Shown one piece after another: positions 36,151-45,333 of a stretch of DNA of 64,000 nt (the first letter of the stretch is position 1; every line of letters begins with the position of its first letter). Source of the stretch: Sporosarcina sp. ZBG7A (GTDB lineage: Bacteria; Bacillota; Bacilli; Bacillales_A; Planococcaceae); the NCBI RefSeq assembly GCF_000813425.1, contig NZ_JWIB01000007.1:62001-126000 (forward strand), read 5' to 3'. The position numbers and the translations under genes are program-made. The notes under the pieces are model-generated. The model saw nothing but the letters and a program-made list of their open reading frames with translations, was not told the origin of the DNA and did not search any database.

Positions 36151-36864
36151 TCACCCATCCCGATCTTCAAGCCAGTTGTAGAGAGGAACCCGTTTAACAG
36201 TTCCTTGTGCTTTTCCCTGTCGTATAGATTGCGTAGGGGAACGGAAGGCTTTAGTTTGTTTTTCGACATCTGCAAGTGTCGTTACATTTTTCTTTTTCCA
36301 TTCAAACAAAATCCGATCGATATAACGCATACTTAGTTTCTGAGCAATAACAGCCTCTTTTAAAGCTGCTTTAATAATATTAATGCCGTGATGATCCTGA
36401 TCAATCCACATCGCAATCGTTTCACATTCCATAGGAGAAAGAAGACGCCCAAATTCTTGCTCAAAAACTTGGAAGATTTGTCCTTCTTCTTCCTTTTCTT
36501 TTACTTCAACTGTTTTATTCTGACTCCCGATTTCACATTCTAAAACCGCTTCCCATAAAGGAAGTAGTGAAAATTGTTCAAACAGTACTCCATTGGAATC
36601 ACTAGTTTGGCCAATTTTCAAATATCCCTTTTGCATGAGACGCTGCAATACTTGGGATACCTCGTTTTCTGTGAGGTTCATCCGTGATGAAAAATCGGAT
36701 GGCGTCGGAAACTCAATATGTTGAGCACGGTAGGCTTCCATTTGTAAAATGAGCATGGCATCCGAATCTTGAATGCCTAGTTTTTTATAAGAGTTAAAAA
36801 AAAGCTGGGGAATAGTAACATTCCCCTGCTCAATCCACATCCGGAGCCGTTCATCTTGTTGCAT
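36151..36864 (-). CDS. dnaD: DNA replication initiation protein DnaD
   Basis: A 237-residue protein with an N-terminal winged-helix oligomerisation domain (to about residue 110) and the C-terminal DnaB_2 domain (QVFEQEFGRLLSPMECETIAMWIDQDHHG through YIDRILFEWKKKNV). DnaD joins DnaA, DnaB and DnaI in primosome assembly at oriC and restart sites. The C-terminal VPLYNWLEDRDG matches the conserved tail YNWLE. ATG with GGAGGAG upstream. First gene of dnaD-nth-ypoC. Confidence 0.94.
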   Translation of the reverse strand: MQQDERLRMWIEQGNVTIPQLFFNSYKKLGIQDSDAMLILQMEAYRAQHIEFPTPSDFSSRMNLTENEVSQVLQRLMQKGYLKIGQTSDSNGVLFEQFSLLPLWEAVLECEIGSQNKTVEVKEKEEEGQIFQVFEQEFGRLLSPMECETIAMWIDQDHHGINIIKAALKEAVIAQKLSMRYIDRILFEWKKKNVTTLADVEKQTKAFRSPTQSIRQGKAQGTVKRVPLYNWLEDRDG

Positions 36865-36890
36865 ATGGCGAACTCCTCCTTGTTGCTTTA

Positions 36891-38186
36891 TTAAGGATAC
36901 AGACGGTTGAGTAGACGTGGGAACGGAATCGTTTCCCGCACGTGTTCAACCCCTGAAATCCAAGCGACAGTACGCTCTAATCCAAGACCGAAACCAGAGT
37001 GAGGCACTGCGCCATATTTACTTAACTCCAAATACCATTCGTATGCAGAAGCATCTAGCTGGTGATCTTCGATACGTTGCTTCATGAGTTCATAGTCATG
37101 AATACGTTCAGATCCACCAATGATTTCTCCATATCCTTCAGGGGCGATCAAGTCTGCACATAGCACAACATCATCACGATCAGGATGTGGTTGCATGTAG
37201 AATGGCTTAATGCCTATTGGATAATTCATGATGAATACAGGTAGATCATAACTTTCCGCAATGGCCGACTCATGAGGCGCTCCAAAATCGTCACCCCATT
37301 GGATATCATCGAATCCTTCTTTGTGAAGGAACTCAATTGCATCGTCATACGTAATGCGCGGGAACGGCGCTTGGATTTTTTCCAATTTTGAAGTGTCCCG
37401 ACCTAGACGTTCTAGCTCAAGTTTGCAGTTTTGAAGTACAGATTGAACAACGTGTGCTACAAATTGCTCTTGTACCTCTAAACTTTGAGCATGTTCTACG
37501 AACGCCATTTCAGGCTCAATCATCCAAAACTCGATTAAGTGACGGCGAGTTTTCGACTTTTCAGCACGGAATGTTGGACCGAATGAAAATACTTTACCAA
37601 GTGCCATCGCAGCAGCCTCCATGTAAAGCTGTCCTGACTGTGAAAGATAAGCATCCTCATCAAAGTATTTCGTGTGGAACAACTCTGAAGTTCCTTCAGG
37701 AGAAGAACCTGTCAATATCGGTGGATCGATTTTGATAAATCCATTCATGTGGAAGAATTCATACGTTGCGCGAATAATTTCGTCACGTATTTTCATCACT
37801 GCATGTTGCTTCCGTGAACGCAACCAAAGATGACGGTGATCCATAAGGAATTCTGTTCCATGCTCTTTAGGTGTAATTGGGTAATCTTCTGCTACTTTAA
37901 TCACTTCAATCCCTTTGACTTGCAGCTCATACCCAAAGCTTGAACGTTCGTCTACAGTAACCTCACCTGTTACATACAAGGAAGTCTCTTGTGTTAAACC
38001 TTTTGCAGTAGCAAATAATTCTTCACCAGCATCTTCCTTAACAACAACCCCTTGTACAAAACCAGAGCCATCACGTAATTGTAAAAATGCAATCTTACCG
38101 CTTGAACGCTTGTTGGCAAGCCATGCTCCAATTCGTACTGTTTCGCCTTCATGATCAGGCATTTCGTGAATCATAATCGTTTTCAT
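36891..38186 (-). CDS. asnS: Asparaginyl-tRNA synthetase
   Basis: A 431-residue class IIb synthetase. The N-terminal OB fold binds the anticodon ([30 protein letters not shown]), then come class II motif 2 ([28 protein letters not shown]) and motif 3 ([15 protein letters not shown]). The AsnRS-type ending RLYP and the lack of the longer AspRS insertion support asnS over aspS. Its presence beside aspB is the usual Bacillales order. The ATG at 38186 has GGAGG upstream. Confidence 0.96.
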   Translation of the reverse strand: MKTIMIHEMPDHEGETVRIGAWLANKRSSGKIAFLQLRDGSGFVQGVVVKEDAGEELFATAKGLTQETSLYVTGEVTVDERSSFGYELQVKGIEVIKVAEDYPITPKEHGTEFLMDHRHLWLRSRKQHAVMKIRDEIIRATYEFFHMNGFIKIDPPILTGSSPEGTSELFHTKYFDEDAYLSQSGQLYMEAAAMALGKVFSFGPTFRAEKSKTRRHLIEFWMIEPEMAFVEHAQSLEVQEQFVAHVVQSVLQNCKLELERLGRDTSKLEKIQAPFPRITYDDAIEFLHKEGFDDIQWGDDFGAPHESAIAESYDLPVFIMNYPIGIKPFYMQPHPDRDDVVLCADLIAPEGYGEIIGGSERIHDYELMKQRIEDHQLDASAYEWYLELSKYGAVPHSGFGLGLERTVAWISGVEHVRETIPFPRLLNRLYP

Positions 38187-38205
38187 AAGAGCCTCCAAAG
38201 TTTTT

Positions 38206-38226
38206 CTAGGTACTTGTACTACCTAG
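38206..38226. repeat. Inverted repeat in the aspB-asnS gap
   Basis: CTAGGTA / TACCTAG with a seven-base loop, 20 bases upstream of the asnS start. No T-run follows on the minus strand, so it is probably an intercistronic mRNA hairpin. Confidence 0.55.
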
Positions 38227-38237
38227 TCAGTTTTCGT

Positions 38238-39437
38238 TCAGTCGTTCCATTTCTCTTTTACAAATTGGTCTATACGGCGCACAGCTTCTTCTAACAAATC
38301 AATAGAAGTCGCGTATGATAATCGAATCGTTTCTTCTGAACCGAATCCGCTACCTGGGATAACTGCCACATTTGCTTCTTCCAGTAATGCTTTTGCAAAC
38401 GCATCCACGTTTTCATAACCTGTATGTTTCACAGCTTCTGATACGTCTGGTAGCAAATAGAATGCACCTTGTGGTTTCACTGTATGGAAACCGGGAATTG
38501 CCTGGATTTGCGGATAAATACGTTCTAAACGAGCGCCGAAATCTTTCCGCATAATCTCTACTGCATCCTGTGAACCATTATACGCTTCGATTGCCGCATA
38601 TTGTGAAGTAGTTACAGGATTTGATGTCGAATGGCTGGCAAGATTTGTCATCGCTTTTACGACTTCTTCGTTCCCGGCAATGAACCCAATACGCCATCCT
38701 GTCATCGAATGTGATTTTGAAACACCGTTAATAATAAACGTGCGCTCCTTAGCATCGTCTGACAATGTTGCAATGGAAACATGTTTTGCCGTTCCATAAA
38801 CGAGTTTCTCATAAATTTCATCCGAAATGATCCAAATATCGTGTTCCTTACACACTTTCGCAATCTCTTTTAGTTCTTCTTCTGTATACACCATTCCTGT
38901 AGGATTACCAGGAGAGTTAAGGATAAGTGCTTTTGTTTTTGATGTAATAGCTTGCTTAATCTGACTGGCCGTCACTTTGAACTCTGCTTCTGCAGCTGCC
39001 TGAACGACAACAGGTACTCCGCCTGCAAGTTTCACTTGCTCCGGATAACTCACCCAGTATGGTGCAGGAATGATCACTTCATCTAATGGATCTAGAATCG
39101 TTTGGAACAATGTGTACAACACATGCTTTGCGCCAATCCCGATCATGACTTCAGTACGCGCATACGTTAAGCCTTGGTCCTTTTCCAACTTCCCAATGAC
39201 TGCATCCTTTAGAGCAGGAAGACCACCAGATGGTGTGTACTTTGTCTTTCCCTCTTTCATAGAATGCCATGCTGCTTCCAGTATAGGCTCGGGTGTATTG
39301 TAGTCAGGCTCTCCTGCACCAAGACCAATTACATCAATACCAGATTCTTTCATTTCTTTTGCTTTAGCTGTAATCGCCAAAGTTGTTGAAGGTGAAAGTG
39401 TAGTTACTCTAGATGCTAATTGCTTCGCCAAGTCCAT
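38238..39437 (-). CDS. aspB: Aspartate aminotransferase (class I, Ib subgroup)
   Basis: A 399-residue PLP enzyme. LGAGEPDYNTPEPI, SPGNPTGMVY, ISDEIYEKLVYG and the PLP lysine in NGVSKSHSMTGWRIGF are intact, as is the C-terminal IRLSYATS. It interconverts aspartate/2-oxoglutarate and oxaloacetate/glutamate, and its product feeds the adjacent asnS. The start is uncertain: MDLAKQLASR follows AAAGGGAG closely (two bases), and an ATG eight codons earlier follows AGGAAG by three bases. Confidence 0.93.
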   Translation of the reverse strand: MDLAKQLASRVTTLSPSTTLAITAKAKEMKESGIDVIGLGAGEPDYNTPEPILEAAWHSMKEGKTKYTPSGGLPALKDAVIGKLEKDQGLTYARTEVMIGIGAKHVLYTLFQTILDPLDEVIIPAPYWVSYPEQVKLAGGVPVVVQAAAEAEFKVTASQIKQAITSKTKALILNSPGNPTGMVYTEEELKEIAKVCKEHDIWIISDEIYEKLVYGTAKHVSIATLSDDAKERTFIINGVSKSHSMTGWRIGFIAGNEEVVKAMTNLASHSTSNPVTTSQYAAIEAYNGSQDAVEIMRKDFGARLERIYPQIQAIPGFHTVKPQGAFYLLPDVSEAVKHTGYENVDAFAKALLEEANVAVIPGSGFGSEETIRLSYATSIDLLEEAVRRIDQFVKEKWND

Positions 39438-39468
39438 CGCTCCCTTTACCAGTGCGTTCATGCACTTC

Positions 39469-39954
39469 CTATAAGTTTAAAATTCGCTTTTGCCACTGTC
39501 CATCTGAAAATGAGACATACACGTAATTCAGTTTATTGTCCTCATTTTTGAATGCGACTTCCCATACAGCAGCATCGTCTTCCTCTCCCAGTTTAACATG
39601 GATGAGTTTGTTGACGTTCATTTCTTGTTTGACCGAGGATAATGCTTGTTTTGCGGTTATACCTTTTTCAAGAGTAATCACGTTCAGATCCTCATCTGAT
39701 TTCGCCTTCTCGTTTACAAAAACGGCTTTTGAAACACCTTTTGAATCTTTTCCAAAGACCACTGTAAGTGATGTTGTGCCATTGTACACTTCAGCCCGAT
39801 CTGCTTCTTCTAAAAGACCCGCATCCAATACTCGATTGGTCGCATTTTCTTTTAACGTAGAAGCAGGTTCATAAGCTTTGTAAAAGACAAATGACGTAAA
39901 AGCTAGCGTTAGAGCAAAGAGAAAAACGGCGAAAAATTTTATCCAGTTTATCAC
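39469..39954 (-). CDS. ypmB: DUF5590 domain protein YpmB (membrane-anchored)
   Basis: A 161-residue protein: one N-terminal membrane anchor (about residues 5-27, FFAVFLFALTLAFTSFVFY) and an extracytoplasmic part with two PepSY-like halves, including KGITAKQALSSVKQEMNV and VYVSFSDGQWQKRILNL. It matches YpmB of Bacillales; function unknown. GTG start with GGGATGTG upstream. It precedes aspB by 31 bases and is probably in the same operon. The 65-base gap to dinG is too small for the ypmA gene that B. subtilis has here. Confidence 0.83.
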   Translation of the reverse strand: MINWIKFFAVFLFALTLAFTSFVFYKAYEPASTLKENATNRVLDAGLLEEADRAEVYNGTTSLTVVFGKDSKGVSKAVFVNEKAKSDEDLNVITLEKGITAKQALSSVKQEMNVNKLIHVKLGEEDDAAVWEVAFKNEDNKLNYVYVSFSDGQWQKRILNL

Positions 39955-40034
39955 TATTTCACATCCCACTCTTAATGGGTTTAGACAGACCTAGATTGAT
40001 TTTTTAAAAACGTATTCATCTAAGTCCGTTAGAC

Positions 40035-42809
40035 TCATTTATTATAGCAATTATTAAGTTCATCTACCATACGTGCAAGTGACACTTTTTTAACAGGCAC
40101 GTCTGGCAGCGCTTCTAAAAATTTCTTACCATATGATTTCGTTTCAATTCGTCGATCCAAGATGATGAAAAAACCAGTATCTGTAGATGAGCGAATTAGT
40201 CTTCCAAAACCTTGACGTAGTCTCAAAATTGCTTCAGGTAATGCATATGCAGTGAATGCATTTTTCCCCATCTGGTTCAGTAGGGCAGTTTTTGCTTTAA
40301 ACACAGGTTCAGACGGAGAAGAGAAAGGTAAACGCACTATAATAATTGCTGATAATGAGTTACCAGGGACGTCAACCCCTTCCCAGAAGCTATTTGTACC
40401 GAACAATACCGCTTTTTCATACTGACGGAATGATTTTAACAATCGATACCTACTACCTGAGCTGATGCCTTGAGCGATGAGTGCATAGTCTTCCAACAAT
40501 CCACTGTCTGAAATGAGTTCATGGGTTTGATTCAGCATATCTTGCGACGTAAAGAGAACAAAAAGTCTCCCCTCAGTTACCATTACCGTTTGGACGATTG
40601 CCTCCGCCACTTCTTCTACATATTCTTGTTGTGCGACTTGCTGAATGTTCGGCATATCATCGATAAGAAAGATCTGGGCACCTGTATAGAAGTGTTCAGG
40701 AGCAAGTAACTTCAGAACGGGCACCTCTTGGGCAACACCTAATTGCCGTGCAACAAAGCGCTCATCGCTTTTCACAGATAATGTCCCAGACGTCCATATC
40801 ACGCCTTTTTCCTCAGTGAAAAATGAGTTCAGTGAATTACGGATCACAGGTGCACTGTCAATAGGACTTTTAATGACTGTGAGACTTCCCGGGATACTTC
40901 TTTGGTCTTGCTCCATCCAAACAGTTCCATCCGATTCGTTATCAAGGAATAATTCGACCCATTCTCCAATTTTCACGCGAAGCTCATCTATCCAATAATG
41001 CCATTCTGTAAGAATCGCTTGTTCTTTATCGGAAAGACTTTCCACTTCCCGATCCAATCTTTTAACATATGTCGAAGCTTGCTCAATGAAGCTATTCATG
41101 GATTGGAACACAGTTTCAAATACGATTCGGTCCGCCGTGATGTCTTCTAAAGCAACATGAAGTCGACTCCCCTTAACATGACCTCTTTGAACTGATTCTG
41201 ACCCTATTAACTCATGGATAGCAGCATCAAAAGCAGAAGAGAATTTCTCGAATGCTGTCAAAAGGTTTGAACGCTCACGTGAACGATGTAATCTCTTTCG
41301 TATTAGAATCCCTTCGATGCGACGACTAATTTGGTCATCTGCTTCAGAGCCAATTTGCCCCAGTACATATTTCCAATTTGTATAGGAGAATATGATTTCA
41401 TTTGTTTTATAGGCCGCGTGTATAAACTGATGGGCTTCATCGACAACGAGTCCGCAAGATTCCTTAACAATTTGTTCCTTACTGGCTCCATCACTGAGAA
41501 GTAATGCATGGTTCGTGATGACAATATCTGCATGACGGCAATTTTCTAAAGCGATTTGATGATAATCCACTCCAACTTCATCTTCTGCAAGAACCGAAGA
41601 ACGTTTGCGGATTCGATCGATATACAGCATGCCGCCACCTGAAAGATTAAGTTCGTTAACATCTCCCGTCGTGGTTTCCGTTAGCCAAACTAAAAGTTGC
41701 ATTTCAGTGAATATATTGTCATAACTCGATTCGCCACTTAACAACAGTTCTGCAAACTTTGCTAGCGAAATATAATTTGAACGCCCCTTCAACACGGTAG
41801 CTTGAACTGGAACAGATAATGCTTTCGAGACGACGTCAATTTCTTCTTCCATAATTTTATCTGCCAAATGATTCGTGTACGTACTCACAATGACTGCTTG
41901 TTTTGTTTCCACTGCGCGAATGGCTGCAGGCAGCAAATAAGATACTGTCTTTCCTATTCCTGTAGGAACCTCAACCATGATCTCCGTTCCTGTACGTAAG
42001 GATTTCCAAGCAGCATCCATGAATTGCAGTTGCGCGCTTCTAGATTCGTAGGAAGGATATGCTTGAATGAGCAACTGGTCTTTTTCATCTTGACTGATTG
42101 GATAGGTAATTTCTCTAGGTTCAAGGTTCTGGATGAGCTTGGTTTGCCGAAAAGGAATTCCCCGGAAATGAGAGAGATGCGGGTAAAGCGTTTTTTGACG
42201 CGCCTCTACTAGCGCTAGATAGAATATTACGGATAGATCTGTTTTCAACGAAAAAGAGCGCTTATGTAAACGAGTTATCGTTTGTTCTGGAAGCAATTTG
42301 ACTTTATCAATACATTTAAGTAACAAGTGGGCTGTCGCTCTTGCATCATCATCTGCACGGTGAGCAGCGGAAAGTTCGATTCCAAGTTCCTCTGTCAATT
42401 CTTTTAAACGATAGCTGACCGCGGATGGAAACATGATTTTTGAAAATTCGACTGTATCGATTTGTTTTCCTTGCCATCGAGGAATTCCACAACGTAGAAA
42501 CTCTTTTTGCAGAAATGTTAAATCGAAGTTCGTATTATGTGCGGAAAAAACCCATCCCTCTAATAAGTCTCTCACTTCTTGCGCAATTTCTTCAAATAAC
42601 GGTGCATCTTTTACCTCGGCGTTCGTGATATCCGTTAGTTCTTGTATAAAAACAGGGATTTTTTGACCGGGATTGACAAAGCGGACATACTCGTTTGTGA
42701 GAATGCCGTCTTCAATGAACATGATGGCAATTTGAATAATCCGGTCGCCTTTTTCGGGGGAATGACCGGTTGTCTCCAAATCGACTACTGCAAATTTTAG
42801 ATTTTCCAT
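40035..42809 (-). CDS. dinG: DinG helicase fused to a DnaQ-type 3'-5' exonuclease domain
   Basis: A 924-residue protein. Residues 1-165 are a DEDD exonuclease: FAVVDLETTGHSPEKGD, VFSAHNTNFDLTFLQKEF and SAAHRADDDARATAHLL. The helicase follows: Walker A VPTGIGKTVSYLLPA near residue 270, DEAH box LVVDEAHQFIHAA, and LRLRQGFGRLIRSS (motif VI). The four-cysteine Fe-S cluster of YpvA is not visible between motifs I and II, in line with exonuclease-type DinG proteins of Firmicutes. Role in repair or replication is inferred. ATG with AGGAAG upstream. Confidence 0.93.
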   Translation of the reverse strand: MENLKFAVVDLETTGHSPEKGDRIIQIAIMFIEDGILTNEYVRFVNPGQKIPVFIQELTDITNAEVKDAPLFEEIAQEVRDLLEGWVFSAHNTNFDLTFLQKEFLRCGIPRWQGKQIDTVEFSKIMFPSAVSYRLKELTEELGIELSAAHRADDDARATAHLLLKCIDKVKLLPEQTITRLHKRSFSLKTDLSVIFYLALVEARQKTLYPHLSHFRGIPFRQTKLIQNLEPREITYPISQDEKDQLLIQAYPSYESRSAQLQFMDAAWKSLRTGTEIMVEVPTGIGKTVSYLLPAAIRAVETKQAVIVSTYTNHLADKIMEEEIDVVSKALSVPVQATVLKGRSNYISLAKFAELLLSGESSYDNIFTEMQLLVWLTETTTGDVNELNLSGGGMLYIDRIRKRSSVLAEDEVGVDYHQIALENCRHADIVITNHALLLSDGASKEQIVKESCGLVVDEAHQFIHAAYKTNEIIFSYTNWKYVLGQIGSEADDQISRRIEGILIRKRLHRSRERSNLLTAFEKFSSAFDAAIHELIGSESVQRGHVKGSRLHVALEDITADRIVFETVFQSMNSFIEQASTYVKRLDREVESLSDKEQAILTEWHYWIDELRVKIGEWVELFLDNESDGTVWMEQDQRSIPGSLTVIKSPIDSAPVIRNSLNSFFTEEKGVIWTSGTLSVKSDERFVARQLGVAQEVPVLKLLAPEHFYTGAQIFLIDDMPNIQQVAQQEYVEEVAEAIVQTVMVTEGRLFVLFTSQDMLNQTHELISDSGLLEDYALIAQGISSGSRYRLLKSFRQYEKAVLFGTNSFWEGVDVPGNSLSAIIIVRLPFSSPSEPVFKAKTALLNQMGKNAFTAYALPEAILRLRQGFGRLIRSSTDTGFFIILDRRIETKSYGKKFLEALPDVPVKKVSLARMVDELNNCYNK

Positions 42810-42846
42810 GGATTCATCAACTTCCTGTATCGGTTTCCTACTGCAG

Positions 42847-42855
42847 ATTGTACCA
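42847..42855 (-). promoter_or_regulatory. Extended -10 promoter candidate for dinG
   Basis: Minus strand TGGTACAAT, about 38 bases before the dinG start and downstream of the panD terminator, so dinG likely has its own transcript. Confidence 0.55.
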
Positions 42856-42910
42856 TATATTCAGTCTAGGCTCTAAAGGAAGGGTGCGAACATGGCAAAA
42901 AATGAAAAAG

Positions 42911-42946
42911 CTATCCAGAAAGTCAGTAGATACTGTTTCTGGATAG
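42911..42946 (-). terminator. Terminator of the panBCD operon
   Basis: Perfect arms CTATCCAGAAA / TTTCTGGATAG with a 14-base loop. The minus-strand tail CTTTTTCATTTTTT is T-rich. It lies 60 bases after the panD stop. Confidence 0.85.
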
Positions 42947-43006
42947 TCATTTAGTTTTAAATAAGAATACAATATGCGTTTCTAAATGCAATTCACATAG
43001 AGATTA

Positions 43007-43387
43007 TCAAACAATTACACCGTGGGATTCTTGGATAATTTGGTTTACTTTGTTATGTTCATCCATGAGTAGGACCATTGGGGTATGTTGTTGCGCTTCT
43101 TCGTCTAGCATGAGAGCATACGCAAGTATGATGACGATATCTCCTGGTTGAACGAGTCTTGCAGCAGCACCATTAACGCAGATCATGCCACTGCCACGTT
43201 TCCCTGGAATGGTATACGTTTCGAATCGTTCTCCGTTGTTATTGTTGACGATCTGTACTTTTTCGTTAACCAGGATATTGGCTGCATCTAGTAAGTCTTC
43301 GTCAATTGTAATGCTTCCTACATAATTCAAATTGGCTTCTGTAACTGTAGCGCGGTGTAGTTTACTTGTGAGCATCGTACGGAACAT
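43007..43387 (-). CDS. panD: Aspartate 1-decarboxylase precursor
   Basis: A 126-residue pyruvoyl enzyme that makes beta-alanine from aspartate. Self-cleavage occurs at Gly24-Ser25, present here in NYVGSITID. The active-site tyrosine/lysine regions ([13 protein letters not shown] and KLHR near the start) and [21 protein letters not shown] are conserved. Third gene of panB-panC-panD. ATG with GGAAGGCTG upstream; three bases separate it from panC. Confidence 0.97.
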   Translation of the reverse strand: MFRTMLTSKLHRATVTEANLNYVGSITIDEDLLDAANILVNEKVQIVNNNNGERFETYTIPGKRGSGMICVNGAAARLVQPGDIVIILAYALMLDEEAQQHTPMVLLMDEHNKVNQIIQESHGVIV

Positions 43388-43390
43388 GAT

Positions 43391-44257
43391 TCAGCCTTCC
43401 CTCTCAAAAATGATATTATCGATCAAACGAGCTTTTGGAAATTGGACTGCGCAAGCAATGATCAGATCTTTCGACATAGCGGTCGGTTCTTCCAATAGTG
43501 GATAGGTCAGTATTGATATATAGTCAACGGTCCCCGATGTCTTTTTCTCAAGTGCTTCTGTGACAAATTGTTTAACTGCATCAATTGCGACCCCTTCAAG
43601 GACTAAAACTTGCCCCTGTTGCAACGTTTCATATAGTGCTGGTGCTTCGCTTCGTTCTTGAGAAGAAAGGTTCACATTCCTCGAGCTTTTTGCCAATCCA
43701 TCTAACTCCCGAACTGTTGGAACGCGAACTATGGTTGCTGGACAGTTGTAATCACGGAAAAACGTTTCAATAATCGCAAGTTGTTGCGCATCTTTCATGC
43801 CAAAGTACACGTTGTTTGGTTGCACGATATTCACGAGCTTCAAGACCACTTTCAACACGCCATCAAAGTGACCCGGACGCGATGCTCCGCATAACCGGTC
43901 TGCCAGAGGACCTGGAACTATACGTATACCCCCATCAGTTGGATACATTTCCTCTACTTCAGGACAAAATATAATGTCCGCCCCCGCTTGCGCAGCAAGT
44001 CTTACATCTGCATCCAAATTGCGAGGATACGCTTCAAAGTCCTCCCCTGGTCCAAATTGAGTAGGGTTTACGAAGATACTAACTGCGACGCAGTCATTGT
44101 TCTCTTTCGCTTCCCGTATTAACGATACGTGGCCTTCATGAAGAAATCCCATCGTTGGAACAAAACCGATTGTCCGATTCGATGCTTTCATGTCTTGCTG
44201 CCATTCAATCATTTTTGAGATTGAAGCTGTACATTGCATTGGAGTTGTTTCAGTCAC
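43391..44257 (-). CDS. panC: Pantothenate synthetase
   Basis: A 288-residue enzyme that condenses pantoate and beta-alanine with ATP. The nucleotidyltransferase motif [17 protein letters not shown] (HxGH) and the substrate motif [18 protein letters not shown] are visible, together with [12 protein letters not shown] and ARSLNV-like [16 protein letters not shown] start overlapping the panB stop (GTGA), with GGAGGCGG upstream, so panB and panC are translationally coupled. Confidence 0.97.
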   Translation of the reverse strand: MTETTPMQCTASISKMIEWQQDMKASNRTIGFVPTMGFLHEGHVSLIREAKENNDCVAVSIFVNPTQFGPGEDFEAYPRNLDADVRLAAQAGADIIFCPEVEEMYPTDGGIRIVPGPLADRLCGASRPGHFDGVLKVVLKLVNIVQPNNVYFGMKDAQQLAIIETFFRDYNCPATIVRVPTVRELDGLAKSSRNVNLSSQERSEAPALYETLQQGQVLVLEGVAIDAVKQFVTEALEKKTSGTVDYISILTYPLLEEPTAMSKDLIIACAVQFPKARLIDNIIFEREG

Positions 44258-45093
44258 TGGTTTCCGCCTCCATACAAATTCACTAATTCTTCTTCTTTCA
44301 TCGTGAACTGATGCTGCGCGACGGGAAACGTTCCTGTTCGTACTGCATTTGTATAGGATGAAATTCCATCTTGAATAACTACTCCAGCATCGCTAAAGCA
44401 CTCCGCGAATTTCGGTAGACGATGGTCTCCATATTTTACAAGGTCGTGGAATACAAGTACTTGGCCGTCTGCTTCTGCCCCTGCGCCTATTCCTATGATC
44501 GGAATACTGACCGCTTTCGTTAACTTCTCAGTCAACTGATGGGGGATGCACTCGACAACAATCATGCATGCACCTGCTTGTTCACACAATATCGCATCAT
44601 CCAACAGCTTACGTGCAGAATCCGCTGTCTTTCCTTGTACTTTGTAGCCTCCAATAACAGATGCCGATTGAGGAAGTAACCCTAAATGGGCAACAACTGG
44701 GATCCCTGTGTTCGTAAGTAGCTGAATCGTATCCAATACTTCATCAGCTCCTTCGACTTTAAGCGCGTCTGCACCCGTTTCTTGAAAGACCCGAATTGCT
44801 TCGTTAAGAATTCGATCTTGTGAGCCTCTAAACGTCCCAAAAGGCAGATCGACAACAAGAAACGTATCTTTTGCGCCACGTCTTACCGCTTTTCCGTGAT
44901 GAACCATGTCATCCGAAGTCACATATACAGTTGAAGGATATCCCAGAACGACCATTCCAAGAGAATCCCCGACTAGCAAAATATCAACATCTGATTTTTC
45001 AGCAAAAACCGCTGTTGGGTAATCATATGCTGTCATCATCACAATTTTGTCACCCTCAGCTTTCATCCGTTTGAAGTCCGTAATTGTTTTCAT
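44254..45093 (-). CDS. panB: 3-methyl-2-oxobutanoate hydroxymethyltransferase (ketopantoate synthase)
   Basis: A 279-residue TIM-barrel enzyme that transfers a hydroxymethyl group from methylene-THF to alpha-ketoisovalerate. [33 protein letters not shown] and [21 protein letters not shown] are typical, and [21 protein letters not shown] lies before the C-terminus. First gene of panBCD; ATG with GGAGAAG upstream. It has a 190-base leader with an apparent attenuator (see that entry). Confidence 0.97.
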   Translation of the reverse strand: MKTITDFKRMKAEGDKIVMMTAYDYPTAVFAEKSDVDILLVGDSLGMVVLGYPSTVYVTSDDMVHHGKAVRRGAKDTFLVVDLPFGTFRGSQDRILNEAIRVFQETGADALKVEGADEVLDTIQLLTNTGIPVVAHLGLLPQSASVIGGYKVQGKTADSARKLLDDAILCEQAGACMIVVECIPHQLTEKLTKAVSIPIIGIGAGAEADGQVLVFHDLVKYGDHRLPKFAECFSDAGVVIQDGISSYTNAVRTGTFPVAQHQFTMKEEELVNLYGGGNQ

Positions 45094-45135
45094 TGTTCTT
45101 CTCCTCTCCTATTCAGGAGAAAACCAAAACATAAA

Positions 45136-45167
45136 AACCCTTCTAGTCATAAAAAGACAGAAGGGTT
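45136..45167 (-). terminator. Leader terminator upstream of panB
   Basis: Perfect arms AACCCTTCT (45159-45167) and AGAAGGGTT (45136-45144), 14-base loop, then TTTATGTTTTGGTTTT on the minus strand. It stands 43 bases ahead of the panB start and would stop both birA read-through and a panB leader transcript unless antitermination occurs. Confidence 0.85.
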
Positions 45168-45184
45168 GTGTAGGATATCGTCAT
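45143..45184 (-). CDS. Possible 13-residue leader peptide of panBCD
   Basis: ATG start six bases after GGAGG and 13 codons reading MTISYTTLLSFYD, ending in TAG inside the terminator stem. The ORF covers the 5' arm of the terminator, so a ribosome here would affect folding. No run of one amino acid is present, so the signal sensed is not obvious. It may be a chance ORF; the strong ribosome-binding site is the main support. Confidence 0.35.
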   Translation of the reverse strand: MTISYTTLLSFYD

Positions 45185-45288
45185 AGGTTTCCTCCGTCCC
45201 TGTCAATATGATCAAGGCAGATTTATTTAATTGTGTTCACGTACTGGTATTACAGGTGCGATTCAATATGATATCGCCCTTCTCAATC

Positions 45289-45318
45289 ACTATAACACCC
45301 AATGTGGGTAATTGCCAA
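45289..45318 (-). promoter_or_regulatory. Promoter of the panBCD leader transcript
   Basis: Minus strand TTGGCA (45313-45318), an 18-base spacer and TATAGT (45289-45294), placed directly after the birA stop codon. The start would fall near 45282-45283, at the first base of pairing segment A. Confidence 0.65.
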
Positions 45319-45333
45319 ATGGTTTTTAATTGT

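Larger units (their letters stand above)
45136..45283 (-). promoter_or_regulatory. Candidate attenuator leader of panBCD
   Basis: Three segments on the minus strand could pair alternately. Segment A (45283-45270: AGAAGGG, C, GATATC) is complementary to segment B (GATATC at 45179-45174 plus CCCTTCT at 45165-45159). Segment B also forms the terminator stem with segment C (45144-45136). A:B pairing would therefore block the terminator. A 13-codon ORF (45184-45143) overlaps B. A conserved Pan RNA motif is known upstream of panB in Firmicutes, and this leader may contain it; I could not check that model. Confidence 0.55.

Noticed and set aside
39955-40034. Search for the small gene ypmA between dinG and ypmB
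   Set aside because: The gap is about 80 bases and has no ORF with a suitable start; the gene is not here.
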